Shown here piece after piece: positions 24,975 through 36,864 of a stretch of 64,000 nucleotides of DNA. Under the pieces are notes generated by a model. The model did no database searches. It saw nothing but the letters and a program-made list of their open reading frames with translations, and had not been told where the DNA came from. Origin of the DNA: Marchantia polymorpha subsp. ruderalis (taxonomy: Eukaryota > Streptophyta > Marchantiopsida > Marchantiales > Marchantiaceae); the NCBI GenBank assembly GCA_037833965.1, contig AP031356.1, positions 20,296,501-20,360,500 of the forward strand. Direction: 5' to 3'. Both the position numbers and the translations under genes were made by a program. Positions within the stretch are counted from its first letter, which is position 1, and each line of letters begins with the position of its first letter.

Positions 24975-25060
24975 ATAAAGAGGCCCAAGGCTCTTTCCTT
25001 GAGGGGTTTTTTTGTCAATTGGCTTGTCTTGATTGTAAATTTGTATCCACTGTGTCTGTG
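24972..25060 (+). repeat. Conserved post-stop segment of the coiled-coil family, with hairpin
   Basis: The stop runs straight into TGAATAAAGA(G/A)GCCCAAGG, and similarity to the relic at 53700-54580 (seen on its minus strand near 53890) continues through CCTT(G/T)(A/G)GG(G/A)GG. CCCAAGG and CCTTGAGG can form a short stem. Conservation beyond the stop suggests that this is part of the repeated unit. Confidence 0.6.
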
Positions 25061-26230
25061 TGCTGATGTGTGATCCAGACATTGGGCACGGTGTGTTCTT
25101 GTTTGTCGAAGTTACCACATCATGGGTTGTGAGTATTCGGCACGAATGTCCTGAGTGGTCGAGGCTTCTTGGGATTTAAGCAAATTCGGGTCTGAGTATT
25201 CGGGTCAGAGGGTTGAGATGTATGCAATGCTGGGAAGTTTTCCCCTTGAAATATAAGTGTGGAATTGCAAGCGATTCCTACAGGCGTTGTTTGGAAAAGT
25301 TTCAGGCTGTGAGTGTGGTTATGCACTACTCCGCGGGTCTTCGGCTCTAGCTGGGTAGTGTCTTCTGGGAGTGGCATTGGCCTAAGAAGTGAAACTCTTT
25401 AATAGAATGCTATTTGTGACAAATCGTGACTTTTGTGGTTGTTTCTTTCCTCGTGGGATCAGATATGTATCATTATGCTCCATTTTGGTATTTGTCTGTC
25501 ATTACATGATGTCACACAATTACTTAGGTAAGAGAATATAATAACATGTGTCTTTGCTTATTATTTTGATATATTTGTTAAATTGCAAATGATTCATATT
25601 TTTTGATGATTAAGTAATTTCATCTTGACAAAGTTTGATTTAGTTTTGAGATATTAAGAAATGATAAGGATATAGAGACATATTAAAAATCTCTTTATAT
25701 CCTTATATTTTATGATACATAAAGCTTGATTCTAGTAAAATTTATGAAAAAATTTTAAGTATGTTTTAAAAATAATGATGAATGTTTGTTGTATTGATTG
25801 CAATCAATATTGAATTTTTTGATATATTACTATGATGATGATTTTAGATGTATTGTTTTAAAATTCTACTTCACTATAGATATTATGGATGTAATTGTAT
25901 CATATTTTTCAATTTTTAATATTTGAATCAAATTTAATCAATTAATTTTAAAAATATTATTATAAAACATAATCATAAGTTGAATAAAAAATTTTATTTT
26001 TGATAAATTTATATTATGATTAAATAGTGTGTTAGCGATATTTTATGTTAGCAGGACCCTAAATTTCAAAACCGTCGGTGACGATTTTGGTACTATACTT
26101 AATGCTTTGATGACTATGAGATATATGCGTCTAGAATTGCAGTTACTAGTCGACAACTTATCTTTCAATAATACTTGTGAATTTTGTAGACATCGGTTTT
26201 TGAGATTCTACTTGCAATTGTGTTATTGAG
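25061..26230. other. 3' flank of the coiled-coil relic, then AT-rich filler
   Basis: 25061-25400 is moderately GC-rich and probably belongs to the repeated unit above (GTGAGTATTCGG and TCTGAGTATTCGGGTC are near-repeats at about 25129 and 25192). From 25500 it is AT-rich without recognised genes. 26048 reads CAGGACCCTAAATTT, which could be the end of the hAT element that follows, but no matching inverted end was found. Confidence 0.35.
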
Positions 26231-27796
26231 ATGATGACAATTAGCTCTAATTCACTAAATGCACAAATGATCAAGAAGAAACCAAAGAAAAAATTGCCAA
26301 ATAAGATCGATCGTATATGTTTGTTGCAAAAAATCCGTGCTGCTATTTGGAAAAAGTTTGATATTGTGCAACAACATGGTAAGGATTGCAAGAACGCAAG
26401 GTGCTTCAATTGCAAAAAAAATATACACATCCAAGAAAATCATAGGTTTCAACATCGTGAGTAATCACAAGTATCCTAAGTTTCAAAGATTAGAGAGTGG
26501 AGCTATGAAATTATTTGTAACAAGTATCATTTCACTACACATGATAAGAAGATGATGACATTTGCGCCTACCAACTTTTGCGCAATTGACCTTCAATCAT
26601 TTGAATCAATAGCCTGATATTGTTTGAAAAGGCTTGTTCAAACTACTTTGCACATTAGTGTTGCAAGCAAATAAGCAAATCATGATTGATGATCTATTGT
26701 ATAAACCAGTTATCACCAAATGCAATATAGCGGTTGGCGCGATAAAATGCCTTGCTTTAAAAACAAAGTGTTTTAAAGAACACATTGATACACATGTATA
26801 TATGGCATGCACTTATGAACTGTAGATTAATAGTACCAAGAAAGTAGCTTACATATTTGTGATGACGTATTACATCAATGAAGTATTTGCTTTTTTTTAT
26901 TAAAAATTGCATGTGAAGTTTTCTCTAGATGAGAACCACGCAACTATTATGATCTTGGAAAAATTCAAGCAATCTCTTAACATCTTTGGTATTAACGATT
27001 TGATGTTTGATAAAATTAGGTTTATGGCGGATTGTGGTTTAAACATCATTGCCGAAGACGTGGCGATTCTATACACGCCACGTCTATACACATGTTGAGA
27101 ATCGCCACGGCCATGACGAGAATTCAACATGGCAGTTCTATACATTTTCATTGACACTCAAGAGATTTTCCTCATATTTTAAAAGTCAAAATTTTAATCA
27201 AAGTTGTCAAAGACGTTGAAACAAGAGTATCCAATCATATAGAATTTGTTATATTATTGCTTGTTTAGTGTTTTTGAAATGCTAAATGAGCTGAATGATA
27301 AACTGAAAAATACCTGAAAAATACAAAAATTTGCCTCACTCTTAGAGATTTTTTTGAAAACTTATTAGCATCATTTTAGAAATCAACTTTGGATATTGAA
27401 CAATTCAAAGAACATACATTGCACAAGATTGTATTTTGGCGATTTCAACTATTGAAGCACCTAAATATTTACTATGTGATTGATGACGATGGTGTCGTCA
27501 TGATGAACAAGAATTTCTCTTCAATCATAACTTGTGTCTCTTGACACCCTTAGTGCAAAAAAAAAATGGAGCTCGACGTGCTTCATGTCGTAACAACAGG
27601 AAAGGTTTTGGTAAATTTGAATCACAAGAAAGATGATGCATTGGCTCCTTCACAAAAGAATGTTTGTACTGATGATACAAGGTCTATGTCCGATGAGTTT
27701 GAAGTAATTTATGGCAATAGGGCTGAAATCTTGATTTTTAGCAACCTCGACGCTCGTATTGAACTTGAATTCAACATGTATAAGCAAGATCATTGA
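26231..27796 (+). mobile_element. hAT-superfamily DNA transposon relic (transposase)
   Basis: Scattered blocks resemble a hAT transposase. 26310-26450 reads IRAAIWKKFDIV then CKNARCFNCKK, a BED-type zinc finger. 26907-27060 reads FGINDLMFDKIRFMADCGLN, aligning with the hAT core stretch whose family form is F-V-T-D-R-G-S-N; the Arg is Cys here. 27205-27325 reads LSKTLKQEYP then FEMLNELNDKLK, matching the LKQ-x-C-P-T-R-W-N region. Frames change between blocks and several stops intervene, so it cannot work. The C-terminal dimerisation domain was not identified; the reading at 27566-27796 may be what remains near it. Terminal inverted repeats and 8-bp target duplications were not found. A palindromic GACGTGGCG/CGCCACGTC pair interrupts the core near 27057-27085. 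Confidence 0.5.
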
Positions 27797-29254
27797 TCTA
27801 AAAAAAAGTATCATGGTAGCAGTAAGCTCAGAATTTTAGTGAATTGAGATATTAATTCTAAATTCAGTATGCTCTTGTGATGAAAACAGAAAGTAAGCTT
27901 CAAAATACTCATCATTTTGTGATTGATGCGTTCAATTTTGTGCATCATCGCTGCCAACTTCAAATTGGAATCAAAATTCTTGTATGCATGAGAGTCGGTA
28001 ACCAATAAACGCTTCTCTATAAAACCAGCAACAATAATTTATCACGTTTTGTTTATTAGATCTAACAAAACTTGGTGTAGACGGTTAATACACATTACAC
28101 AATTTTTTAACACGTGTACGTAATATGAATAGCTTGAGGTGGGCATGGATGAACATAGGTTGCTGCTGATGATTATGATTTGATATGAGTACAAATTTCA
28201 GTTGAAATGTTGACAAATGCTTTGTAGTAACCTCAAAACTTCTAAAAATATACTTTTCTTCATTAATTGTATTTCATTGTTCATCTTTTGCGTAGTCTTT
28301 GTCTCAATTTGGGATTTTGAACTTTTGAAAGTTGTAAAAAGCCTGGGACTTGTGTGTAATGAATTAAATTCACATAATCATCAATGATCATACATAGTTA
28401 AATTTGGAGAGAGTTGTTAGAAGGTAAACTCACACGTCATTGTGTACATATTCAGTTTAATCTCATGCAATTGTAAGTTTTAATACTAAAGTCTTGATTA
28501 TGAGGTTTGTTTGGATTATGAAGCTTTTTGATAGCAACTTTGATCTAGATAAATTCTTCTTACTTGCAATTTGATCATTTTTCATTCATGTAAATAAGAT
28601 CTAAAATTATATTTCTAACATATTTATCAACATATATATCATTCAAGGTGGATTTCATTGCAAATTGTTCATTGGCAAAATTAAGATTTTAATCAATTTA
28701 ATCTTAAATTTTCTTAAATGTTCCATAACTTTAAAGATGAATTGTGTTATCAATATTTTTTGATCACAGTATCTCTAAATTGCTTTGAAATGTATTAACG
28801 TTTTTGTAAATAAGCCATGTGATATAAAAAAGATACAATTATTTGATAACAATCCTGGGGAAAGCAAAACATTTTGTAGAATCCAACATAATTCATTTTA
28901 CTTGATGGGAACATCCGAACGTTTCTTCAATCCACCGTCATCATTTATCCAATATGAGTTATTTTAATCCAATAGTTCACTACTATAGTGCTGAGAACGT
29001 ACTGCCATTATTGAGCCAAGTTACTCTCAAAGGTATTTTGAATCATAAGATTGAAACATTATCAGTAGAACTTACAAATGATTGTTGTGATGAAATGCAA
29101 TTCAAAATGACCAACCAAGTAATAACATTGGTCATGCACACCTTGACATTGATAAATTAAAGCTAAGTTTGCACTCTTTGTCTCCCCTTGACGTTGAAGG
29201 AGCTCGTAGTAGTTGCAGCTATCAAAGTTGTGAGCTTGTAGCTTAATCCGCAGA
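27797..29254. other. Intergenic, AT-rich
   Basis: No recognised gene. Short readings at 28785-28967 and 28954-29160 have no family match that I can see. The right end abuts arm 2 of the inverted duplication. Confidence 0.4.
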
Positions 29255-32200
29255 GTGTGTTTTGCGAGTTCTTTGATTCCCAACAAATCTCATTTTTGGA
29301 TGTGTTGTTGATGCCCGTTAAAGTTTTGTATGTCATTCAAGAGAGTTTGTGCGCATTGTAGGAACTTAGTTACACGGTTGCCCAGTTCTCTTTTTGCCTA
29401 CTAGTTACAAGCCGCATTGTAGGGAGTATATGCACAGTAGCATATACTACTTACAATGGGTAGTATCTATCCGATAGCTCGTAACGGAACTTGAATGTAG
29501 ATGTGCATCAAGGTTCCCATCGGATAAAATGAATCATGTTTCAACAAGTGTTTTGAGTTTCTTTGAAATAATTTTCTCCATTTAAAATATTTTTATTTCA
29601 CAAATTTATTATATGATCATACTCTGGCACTAAATTCTACGTAAATATTAGCATAGAACCTCTAATTTGTAATTTCATGAATTAAGATTATGTGATTTAT
29701 AAATCCATGGTAATAACTGTGCCATCCAATGATGGTTACTATAATTGTTTGACCAAAGGATGCAAAGAAGTCTCTAGGGTAGTTAGTTGTGTTACTAGAA
29801 GATTGTGAAGTGAAGCATATGGACAGAATGAGCATGGTTGGAGTTCAACAGAAAGAACCAATTGTGGAGATGGTAGAGTAGACCTTGAAGGATCATGAGC
29901 TTCGATTCTACTTTCATTGGTTCTGCGAAGGTGAGTTGTGGAGATCAATATCCATAAACAACAAGAATTCACCTTATGATGTCTTGTCCATACTGTTGAA
30001 ATTCGGATGATTTCAATAAAAGTTATCATGATATTCATATCATGACTTAAAAGAGTGTTTAGACCTGTGTTCATAACCTGGTCTCATAGCACCACCAACA
30101 CCGGAGTGGGACGAGAGAGAGAGAGCTTTCTTCAATTGAGTCATTTGTGAAAATGATGGCTCAGTTGGGTAATTCTGTATGGCGATGCTCTTCTGCGATC
30201 TGCAAGCCTTTAACAAAGCTCATCAAGCTTCTGGAGGAGGACCCTTCGGGACTGACAGCTTTGGCCGCTGCGACTTTCATATTTTGGGCATTCTTCCTTA
30301 TGAGATTGCCCTCTTCTGACGACAACACTAATCGTATTGCCTTTTCTACGTCATGTCTATCCACTCTCAACGGCAGCCCTGTCCTAACGTCTTGACTCGG
30401 AAGCATCACCCCCAACTTTGCTCCGTCTGCCGCAAATCTGAAATGAAGTCAAAAACCTGAAGTTAATATAGATACAGCCCAGAGCCAGCCATGTATGAAT
30501 CAGGAGACAAGTCAGAAATTTACGCATAGCACAATGATCTGCAGCGATCATAGACGAAAAAAGTAGGACTAACTAAAAGACAGCTTAGAGAATCGGTGGA
30601 CGACTCTGCATATTCTGTGCACCCACGATCTACAGAGTTCCGCAACAGAGACAAATTGCCTTCGGAGGGCAAAATTGGGAGTTCGAGCTTACTTGATATT
30701 GACAGGCTGATCGGCATAAGTGGCCCATGCTATGAACGGAACTCCTCTACAGATAGTTTCTAGAGTGGAATTCCAACCTCCTTGCATCAGGAACGCTCCA
30801 GTCGAACGATGTTCTAATATTTGTAGCTGTGGAGCCCAGCCTCTAGTGATAAGCCCCCGGCCTTTGACTCGCTCCTCAAACCCATAAGGCAGAACCTGCT
30901 CCGCCTCCTCTGCGGAGAGTCCTGGCGGCGGTCTCAACACCCACAAAAATCTGGCTTCGCTTCCCTCGAGTCCCAGTGCCAACTCGTGCACCATTTCTGT
31001 GGAAAACATGTTGAATCCCGTGGTCCCAAAGTTAACATACACCACCGAAGTCGGTGGCTGCTCATCCAGCCATTTAAGACATTCGTCCCCGACGTCGTTG
31101 AAGTTTTCATTAGAGTGGCCTTTGAAGTTCTTGGTCGGTTGTACCGGCGATGACAGTGGACCTACTGGGATCATGTTAACTCCCTGTCAACACGTCCATC
31201 ATGTCAGCGACAACTTCCACATTCTCAGAATTTTTCCTTTTTGTTGGTTATGAAGGAGAAAGATTTTATGCGAGTGCTCGCTGCTGGACACGAAGGGTTT
31301 AGGGTTTAGACTTGTTTCACTCGGAGTGACTTCATGAGTACAATAACCTTCTGAATTTCAAAACGTCTAACTAGTTCCACCCGCGTACCATTCTCTGAAG
31401 CTCAGCAATTGTCTCATGTTCCAGTTCCGAAAACGTATTCTCCAAGATACCTGCTGCTCCGTTTATAGAATTTATGACAAATTTCGGACCTTCGACCTTT
31501 CGTTTGGTGGCGAAGAAGGTACTGACGAGGGGACCCGGGATGATGTTTGGCCAGTGCAGTATCTTTGGCCTCTCCATATCTTCTTTAGTTTTTGGATGAT
31601 GAAGTATCAACAAAACCGCAAACGCCGACATTGCGCACAGAATGTATCGAGGAATTTGCAGTCTCGCAGCTGCTTGCTGCGTAGTTAATCCACAAAGCCC
31701 ACATCGATCTCATGAGCAAGTAGTCTACATCAATGCAAAACTTTCATATCCCGTTCAAGCAAACATAGACTTCGACAGTTTTGCGAAGAGAATTGAATCG
31801 AACTGACCACCGTCCACTGAAGAAGGAGATCGGATATGAGGCAATGATACTGAGCTTTCCCTTCTATGCCGCCGCCCGCTCCTAGCAACTCTTTGTCGAA
31901 GTACTCGTTCACAACCCGTCCAAGGGCTTCGCCGTTCGCAAGCGGGTTCATTGGAACAGGAGGTCCCTTCATTGGAGGCAAAGCAAGAAGGTGCACTCCG
32001 TCCCTCAATCCATCTGTGGGCAACGCCTCCAACAAGTTTTTGTATAAGAAAATTGTGCAAGTGACTCCTTCACAAGCTGCCAGTTTGTCTGCCAAATGCA
32101 TCATAGGAGCGATGTGAGGTAGGGATTGATGGGGTATCATCATGAAGTGAACCATCTTTACTCGATGCGGTGGAACGTAAGCGAAATCCTTTGTCAAGAT

Positions 32201-33393
32201 CTTGGCAACTATCAAATCTTTCTGATCTCTAATTCTGAACTCTGAGTCACTGAAAACTTCGATCACTGTATTGCGGAAGTTCGGAGAGGGACCTGGAAAG
32301 GAACTGGTGAGCAGAGAATGAGCATCAACGATAATTGTTTCATAGGACCACAAGTACATCACGACGGGTGGAAGAGTTAATATCAACGATTAAAGTATTG
32401 GAAAGAAATAACCTCACGGACTCGACCGCATTATGCAATTTATACGACGGTCTATGTTTCCGTGACTCGAATGTCGATTATTGTACATGCATGATTGTAT
32501 CACTGACAATACAGTCAGAAGTTCAGTCAAAAGTCTAAACCAGTCACGAGTAATGCTTCTAAGACACGTACTTGTGTCAAAATCATGAGCACGTGCTTCG
32601 GACTGCTGTTACCTCCAAGGGTTTGAGCACTACTGTCAGTACTATTTTCTGCTAAAAACACTGCTACAGCTAGGGAGAATCTCAACTTGTTCAAAGGTCT
32701 ACATGAGGTGATATTATTTTTTATTTTGTTCGACAGACAAGATTACAGTTTGTTAAAAGAAATAGGTTTAACCACTAATACACTCGGTTAGAAACAAATA
32801 TGATGATTCTGAATACCGTATGTGACATATTTTAATAGAGTATAATTACTTTGTTTATTTTCACTAAAATGAGAACTTAATCACTTGAGGTTTTTAATTA
32901 TGAGAATAGTAAATCAATTGACTATTTATATCTCAAGATTTAATGTACTATGTAGTTATATACACTAACTCTCAGATGTTTATTGTTAAGAGTAAATTAA
33001 TTTAAACTACCTTAACTTAATTGGACTAAGTTAACATATTACTATATTTAATAATTGGCTGTAATTCTCACCTAAATAAATCAACGGATTTCCCGTGGAT
33101 GAAACACCTTGTTGTGTCAACTCTTGGTGCGCATGTATCTCTTTGTGTTTACAATTAACGAATGGTGTCTACTATTGATGTTGGTGTATGTCTATGTGTT
33201 TAGGATTGACGATTGGCACTCTGTGCAACACCTAACAATCGGATAAGACAAAGTAGCTTCCATTTCCACGCCATGACTGTCAATAACTCTTAATATATAC
33301 AGTATTACCTTACTAGACACTATTCTGAATTTTTGTGTTTGGTTGCACGGGATTCCAGTTTGCCTGAAATCCCTTATATGCGATTACGGTTTT
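29255..33393 (-). repeat. Arm 2 of the large inverted duplication (carries glycosyltransferase B)
   Basis: Reverse-complement partner of 4725-8825, about 4.1 kb, colinear from the inner CAACAACACAT(C/T)(C/T)AAAAA edge through the gene to the outer ATGCGATTACGGTTTTT edge. Small indels separate the arms (for example extra bases near 29380 and 33295), so the duplication is not brand new. The outer edge runs into a 119-bp tandem duplication (33371-33555), which blurs the exact boundary. Confidence 0.85.
30161..32155 (-). CDS. UDP-glycosyltransferase (family 1), copy B, apparently intact
   Basis: Predicted 467-aa cytosolic enzyme transferring sugar from UDP-sugar to a small-molecule acceptor; the substrate cannot be told from sequence. 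Exons on the minus strand: 32155-31808, 31676-31389, 31183-30693 and 30437-30161, with introns of 131, 205 and 255 bp in phases 0, 0 and 2, all GT-AG. The start is MVHFMMIPHQ, in the context AAAGATGG shared with copy A. Catalytic His14 and Asp109 are in place. The signature box runs from WAPQ to YADQ; it keeps the final Gln associated with UDP-glucose but has QGGWNST where most plant enzymes have HCGWNST. No frame breaks were seen. An upstream in-frame extension exists here but is not open in copy A, so this start is preferred. This is the inverted twin of copy A and likely the functional one of the pair. Confidence 0.85.
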
Positions 33394-33555
33394 TGGTGGA
33401 GGCGGTGTTGTTGAAGCACTAAATGAACTTCCATCGCTTGTAAAGAAATATATCAAAGATTACGGTGTTGCATGCGACCTCTCTGGATTCCCTTATATGC
33501 GCACGAGGTGGTGTTGTTGAAGCACTAATTGTACTTTCCATCGCCTGAAAAGGAA
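33371..33555 (+). repeat. Tandem duplication, period 119 bp
   Basis: CCCTTATATGCG followed by GGTGTTGTTGAAGCACTAA and a CTTCCATCGC-like block occurs at 33371 and again at 33490. The first unit overlaps the outer edge of arm 2. Confidence 0.75.
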
Positions 33556-33804
33556 ATTGATCAGAAAAATCCAAATGGAAACATTGTCCTTTCTGAGACT
33601 TCCGAATGATAAGAAAAAAATCGAAATGTTATTTCTTAATATTTCAGAATATAAATGATGTTATACATGTTTTTATGTTACATAAATGTTCACCCTCGTA
33701 ATTGTTCTGGTTGAGGATTTATTCTTCTAGGGTTTTACATGGCCTGGCATGGTGAGGTCTCTCATGAATTTTGATATTTAATGAGAGTGAAATGAAGAGT
33801 CCAA

Positions 33805-33915
33805 ATCAAGTCATAAATAAAGTAGCACATTAGTCACTCCGGTGATTTCCTGGCTTTAGTCCTCTAGTTTCGGAACTTGCTAGTAGACTCTCATGGCCAA
33901 CTTGGACTAGAGCGA
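33805..33915 (+). repeat. Direct repeat pair, copy 1 (partner 34525-34637)
   Basis: Both copies carry TGGCTTTAGT, CTAGTTTCGGAACTTGCTAG and TCTCATGGCCAAC(T/C)TGGACT, 720 bp apart and about 85-90% alike by eye. Not coding. Confidence 0.7.
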
Positions 33916-34365
33916 GGTATTTACTTGATGAACCCAATACGAACCTGAAGTGTTTTGGGATACTTTAAGTTTCGTTTTGCCCCATGGGATCACTCCTAAT
34001 GTACACATCATGCATGTTCTAGTATCAACAAACGTTGCAGGTAGAGAAACTGTGACAGCAAGATTGTCTCGTTCTTATTGAATCTCTCAAATCTCCACTC
34101 AGCTCCAACTCCACCCGGACATTTCTTCTTCCGAGAATTCCCAATTGTACCAAAATCTGTCAAATTACTTGCCACTTGAATTCACAACTCCTCCTCTTAC
34201 TTCACTGTGAATTTACTCCACAGATTCCACTGTTGCTCACAGATTCCATACATCTTCGCTTGCTCAACGAATTTAATTTTCGATAGCTCAAAAATCCAAA
34301 ACCTCTCTGTGACAATGTTTGTTTGTCACAGTTCATGGTTATGAGATTTGCGATCGTAAAGGTTT

Positions 34366-34396
34366 ACTAAAGCTCGTTTATTATGCGAGCTTTAGT
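34366..34396. repeat. Perfect hairpin, 11-bp arms
   Basis: ACTAAAGCTCG and CGAGCTTTAGT separated by 9 nt. Confidence 0.8.
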
Positions 34397-34433
34397 GTAT
34401 AGAATACCTTTCAGAAATTAGCGACGGTGTACC

Positions 34434-35876
34434 ATTGGTGGGATCCATGGGGTAAAATTAAACTTGATAGTACCATAAGCAATTTAGGTTCAGATGTTAT
34501 ACCATCAAGTAAATACAACATAGCTTCCAAATCAAATTATAAAAAAAGAGCACACTAGTAACTCCAATGATCTTCTTGGCTTTAGTTTTCTAGTTTCGGA
34601 ACTTGCTAGGAGCGTCTCATGGCCAACCTGGACTAGAGATTACAACTGAATCTCATGGAACATGGCGGAGACTTTGTTTGGTTTGGAGCCCATAGGATTA
34701 GTGATTATACGTCCAATGTGAATGAATATATAGTATAGTTCTTACGCATGACCCAAAAGAAGAAAAGATGCTTCAATCAATATTAAGCATTGGCAAATCA
34801 CGAAATGTGTGCCTACTTTCACTTCTTTTTAGTTGTTGGATTCTTGGAATATATGGTACTTTTTACTTCAACATTTGTGTGTTTTTTCCAAACTGGTTTT
34901 AATCAGTTGTACTCAACCGATGCTTGTCGAAACTCAGGAACTATTGTGTGAGTAAGTGAAGTGAAGTAAGGAGGTAGAAAATTGCACGGTCATCGAAAAC
35001 CCAAAGTCAAAGTGCCAAGCGTCGCAAGGTCCTGGCATCGAATAGTTTCCAGTATTCCTTTGTGACATAGGTACGGGACAAAGTAATAGTCAAGACAGTC
35101 AACGATTCTTGAATACCTCACACCTCCAAAACCTACTTACTTACTCAAAACAATGTGTTGAATTGGTCGGTGCTAAGGTGCATTGTATATGTTATTTATC
35201 GCTTTGTCAATGCAACATCCAGTATATTGGTGCTGTAATTACTCCGAGAAACATCGCAGGTAGCTCTTTACCGTAGCCCAAATTTGGTCGAAATATATAA
35301 ACGGCTCGCGACAAGCAAAAAAATATTCTAAACTCTAGTGAGAGAGATTTGAACCCGTGTGCTCATTATGATCCCGCTGTTCTACCCAACTGAAACCACA
35401 TGCTGATTTTGTTCGCGCTTCTATGATAATCTTCCGCTACCTAGTTGTTGGGTAAAAATTTGTTTCACGCCCTGTGCTTTTATTGATCTAGTCAAGGATG
35501 CACAGACCGAAGTAAAAACGGCCATCACGAAGGCTTCAATGCAGGTCTTACATGCATTTTTGCCTGCGGGTTGGGCACTACAGTCGAGAGCTACAGTTGA
35601 AATAAATATATGAAGACCATGGGGAGAGAGAGACCAACGATAGTTTTGGGAGAAGAGCTTGAACTTGCCGGAAGCAGTGTCAAACAAGAGACGGCCGTTT
35701 CAAAGAACAAATCGAAGTAAAAAAAATGAAAACTGCTTGTTTTAATAAGTAGTGTATAAAAAATGAAAATTGATACAACCAAAAAATTGGAGAAAAAATT
35801 GCTTATGGTACCCATCAAAACGCTGATCGCTTGATGGATCCAATTCGTTCCATTTTACCCTATGGACCCCTCCAAC
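34434..35876. mobile_element. Candidate non-autonomous element with terminal inverted repeats
   Basis: The left end (34434-34485: GGGATCCATGGGGTAAAAT, then TACCATAAGCAATTT) and the right end (35796-35876, reverse complement GGGTCCATAGGGTAAAAT, then GGTACCATAAGCAATTT) match in inverted orientation; the right end carries about 30 extra bases between the two blocks. A third related end lies at 36270-36325. No transposase reading is visible between them. Target duplications were not resolved, so this could also be two independent copies of a short repeat. Confidence 0.4.
35339..35400 (-). ncRNA. tRNA-like remnant (tRNA pseudogene or SINE head)
   Basis: On the minus strand CAGTTGGGTAGAAC resembles an A box / D-arm and CACGGGTTCAAATCTC a B box / T-arm, with a CATAAT-type anticodon loop between them. 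The acceptor stems do not pair convincingly, so it is not an intact tRNA. Confidence 0.35.
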
Positions 35877-36269
35877 GTGTCACCATTAGTTATGTTCTTG
35901 TAATTGCTTTGTTTTCACTTCAATGAAAAAAATAAACCCTTCCAAATTTAAGTTAGTTAGATTTCCCATGGCTCCCTATCTTCCTCGTGCAAGAGCCCAA
36001 TTTCTCACGTTCCAGAATGATTTTACAATTATAATGTATGGGCATAATCTACTTATTACTTACTTTTTTTTCTAAAACTCTTGGCCGAAGTCACGCAAGT
36101 TGCTTATTTTGGTCCGTGAAGTGCCTGCGGGGAGAAAATCACTTTTCAACAAACAGCCACATTGCTTTTCCTAGCCCGATTGAAAGCAATAACAAGAACT
36201 CGCAGTAGAACATCGGTGTCAGTGGACTGAACTGCCGTTGGAAGGAACCCATCGAGTAAATTAGAACAT

Positions 36270-36325
36270 ATTGGGTCCCATCAAGCAGTCAGCGTTCTGA
36301 TGGGGTCCCATCAAGCAAATTTTTC
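36270..36325 (+). repeat. Fragment related to the ends of the 34434-35876 element
   Basis: TTGGGTCCCATCAAGCA is followed by GTCAGCGTTCTGATGGGGT and a second TCCCATCAAGCAA. It matches the right end of the candidate element, where CGCTGATCGCTTGATGG lies. Confidence 0.5.
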
Positions 36326-36864
36326 AAAAAATGAATGAAAAGACAAGAGAATGGAAGGAAATCTTTGCACATACACCGAGAGCAGTTGTACTAAAGCAAG
36401 AGCACTATATACTCAAAATAGTATAATGATGAAAGCTTCCATTTGCTTTTTATTGTTCTTTGGCAATATCATTCTACTTGGGATTGTAAGTTGGATTTCC
36501 ACTTAGAGATCAACCTTACTCAATGGCCCAACCTTGATTTCTTGCATAAAGTGATGTTTCAAGTTATAAATTTACTACAAAAATTTAAAAACTATAAAAA
36601 GTCATGCTTGACGCTATAAATTTTAGCTATAATCATGACTTATTACAATAAGTTTAAAAATTTTAAAACATCCATGTTTCAAGTTATATATTTTGGCTAG
36701 AATTATAAATTATTACAATAAGATAACAAAAAAAATGTGTTCTACAATGCAGATATTTTCAGACTTAAAGAAAATAATTATTGTAATTTTTTGAGATAGA
36801 CTTCATCATGAAACATATTATTATATTAACATTATGCATTTTAATAATATTATCTTATTTTTAT

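Larger units (their letters stand above)
33556..36864. other. Intergenic region with small repeats
   Basis: No protein-coding gene recognised. It holds the direct repeats at 33805/34525, a hairpin at 34366, a possible transposon at 34434-35876, a tRNA-like piece and a related fragment at 36270, all listed separately. The minus-strand open stretches near 35421-35818 are short and without domains. Confidence 0.45.

Noticed and set aside
31293-31312. GGGTTTAGGGTTTAG, two units of the plant telomere repeat, in intron 2 of glycosyltransferase B
   Set aside because: The other two copies have related non-telomeric sequence at the same place, so this is most simply a chance product of point changes.
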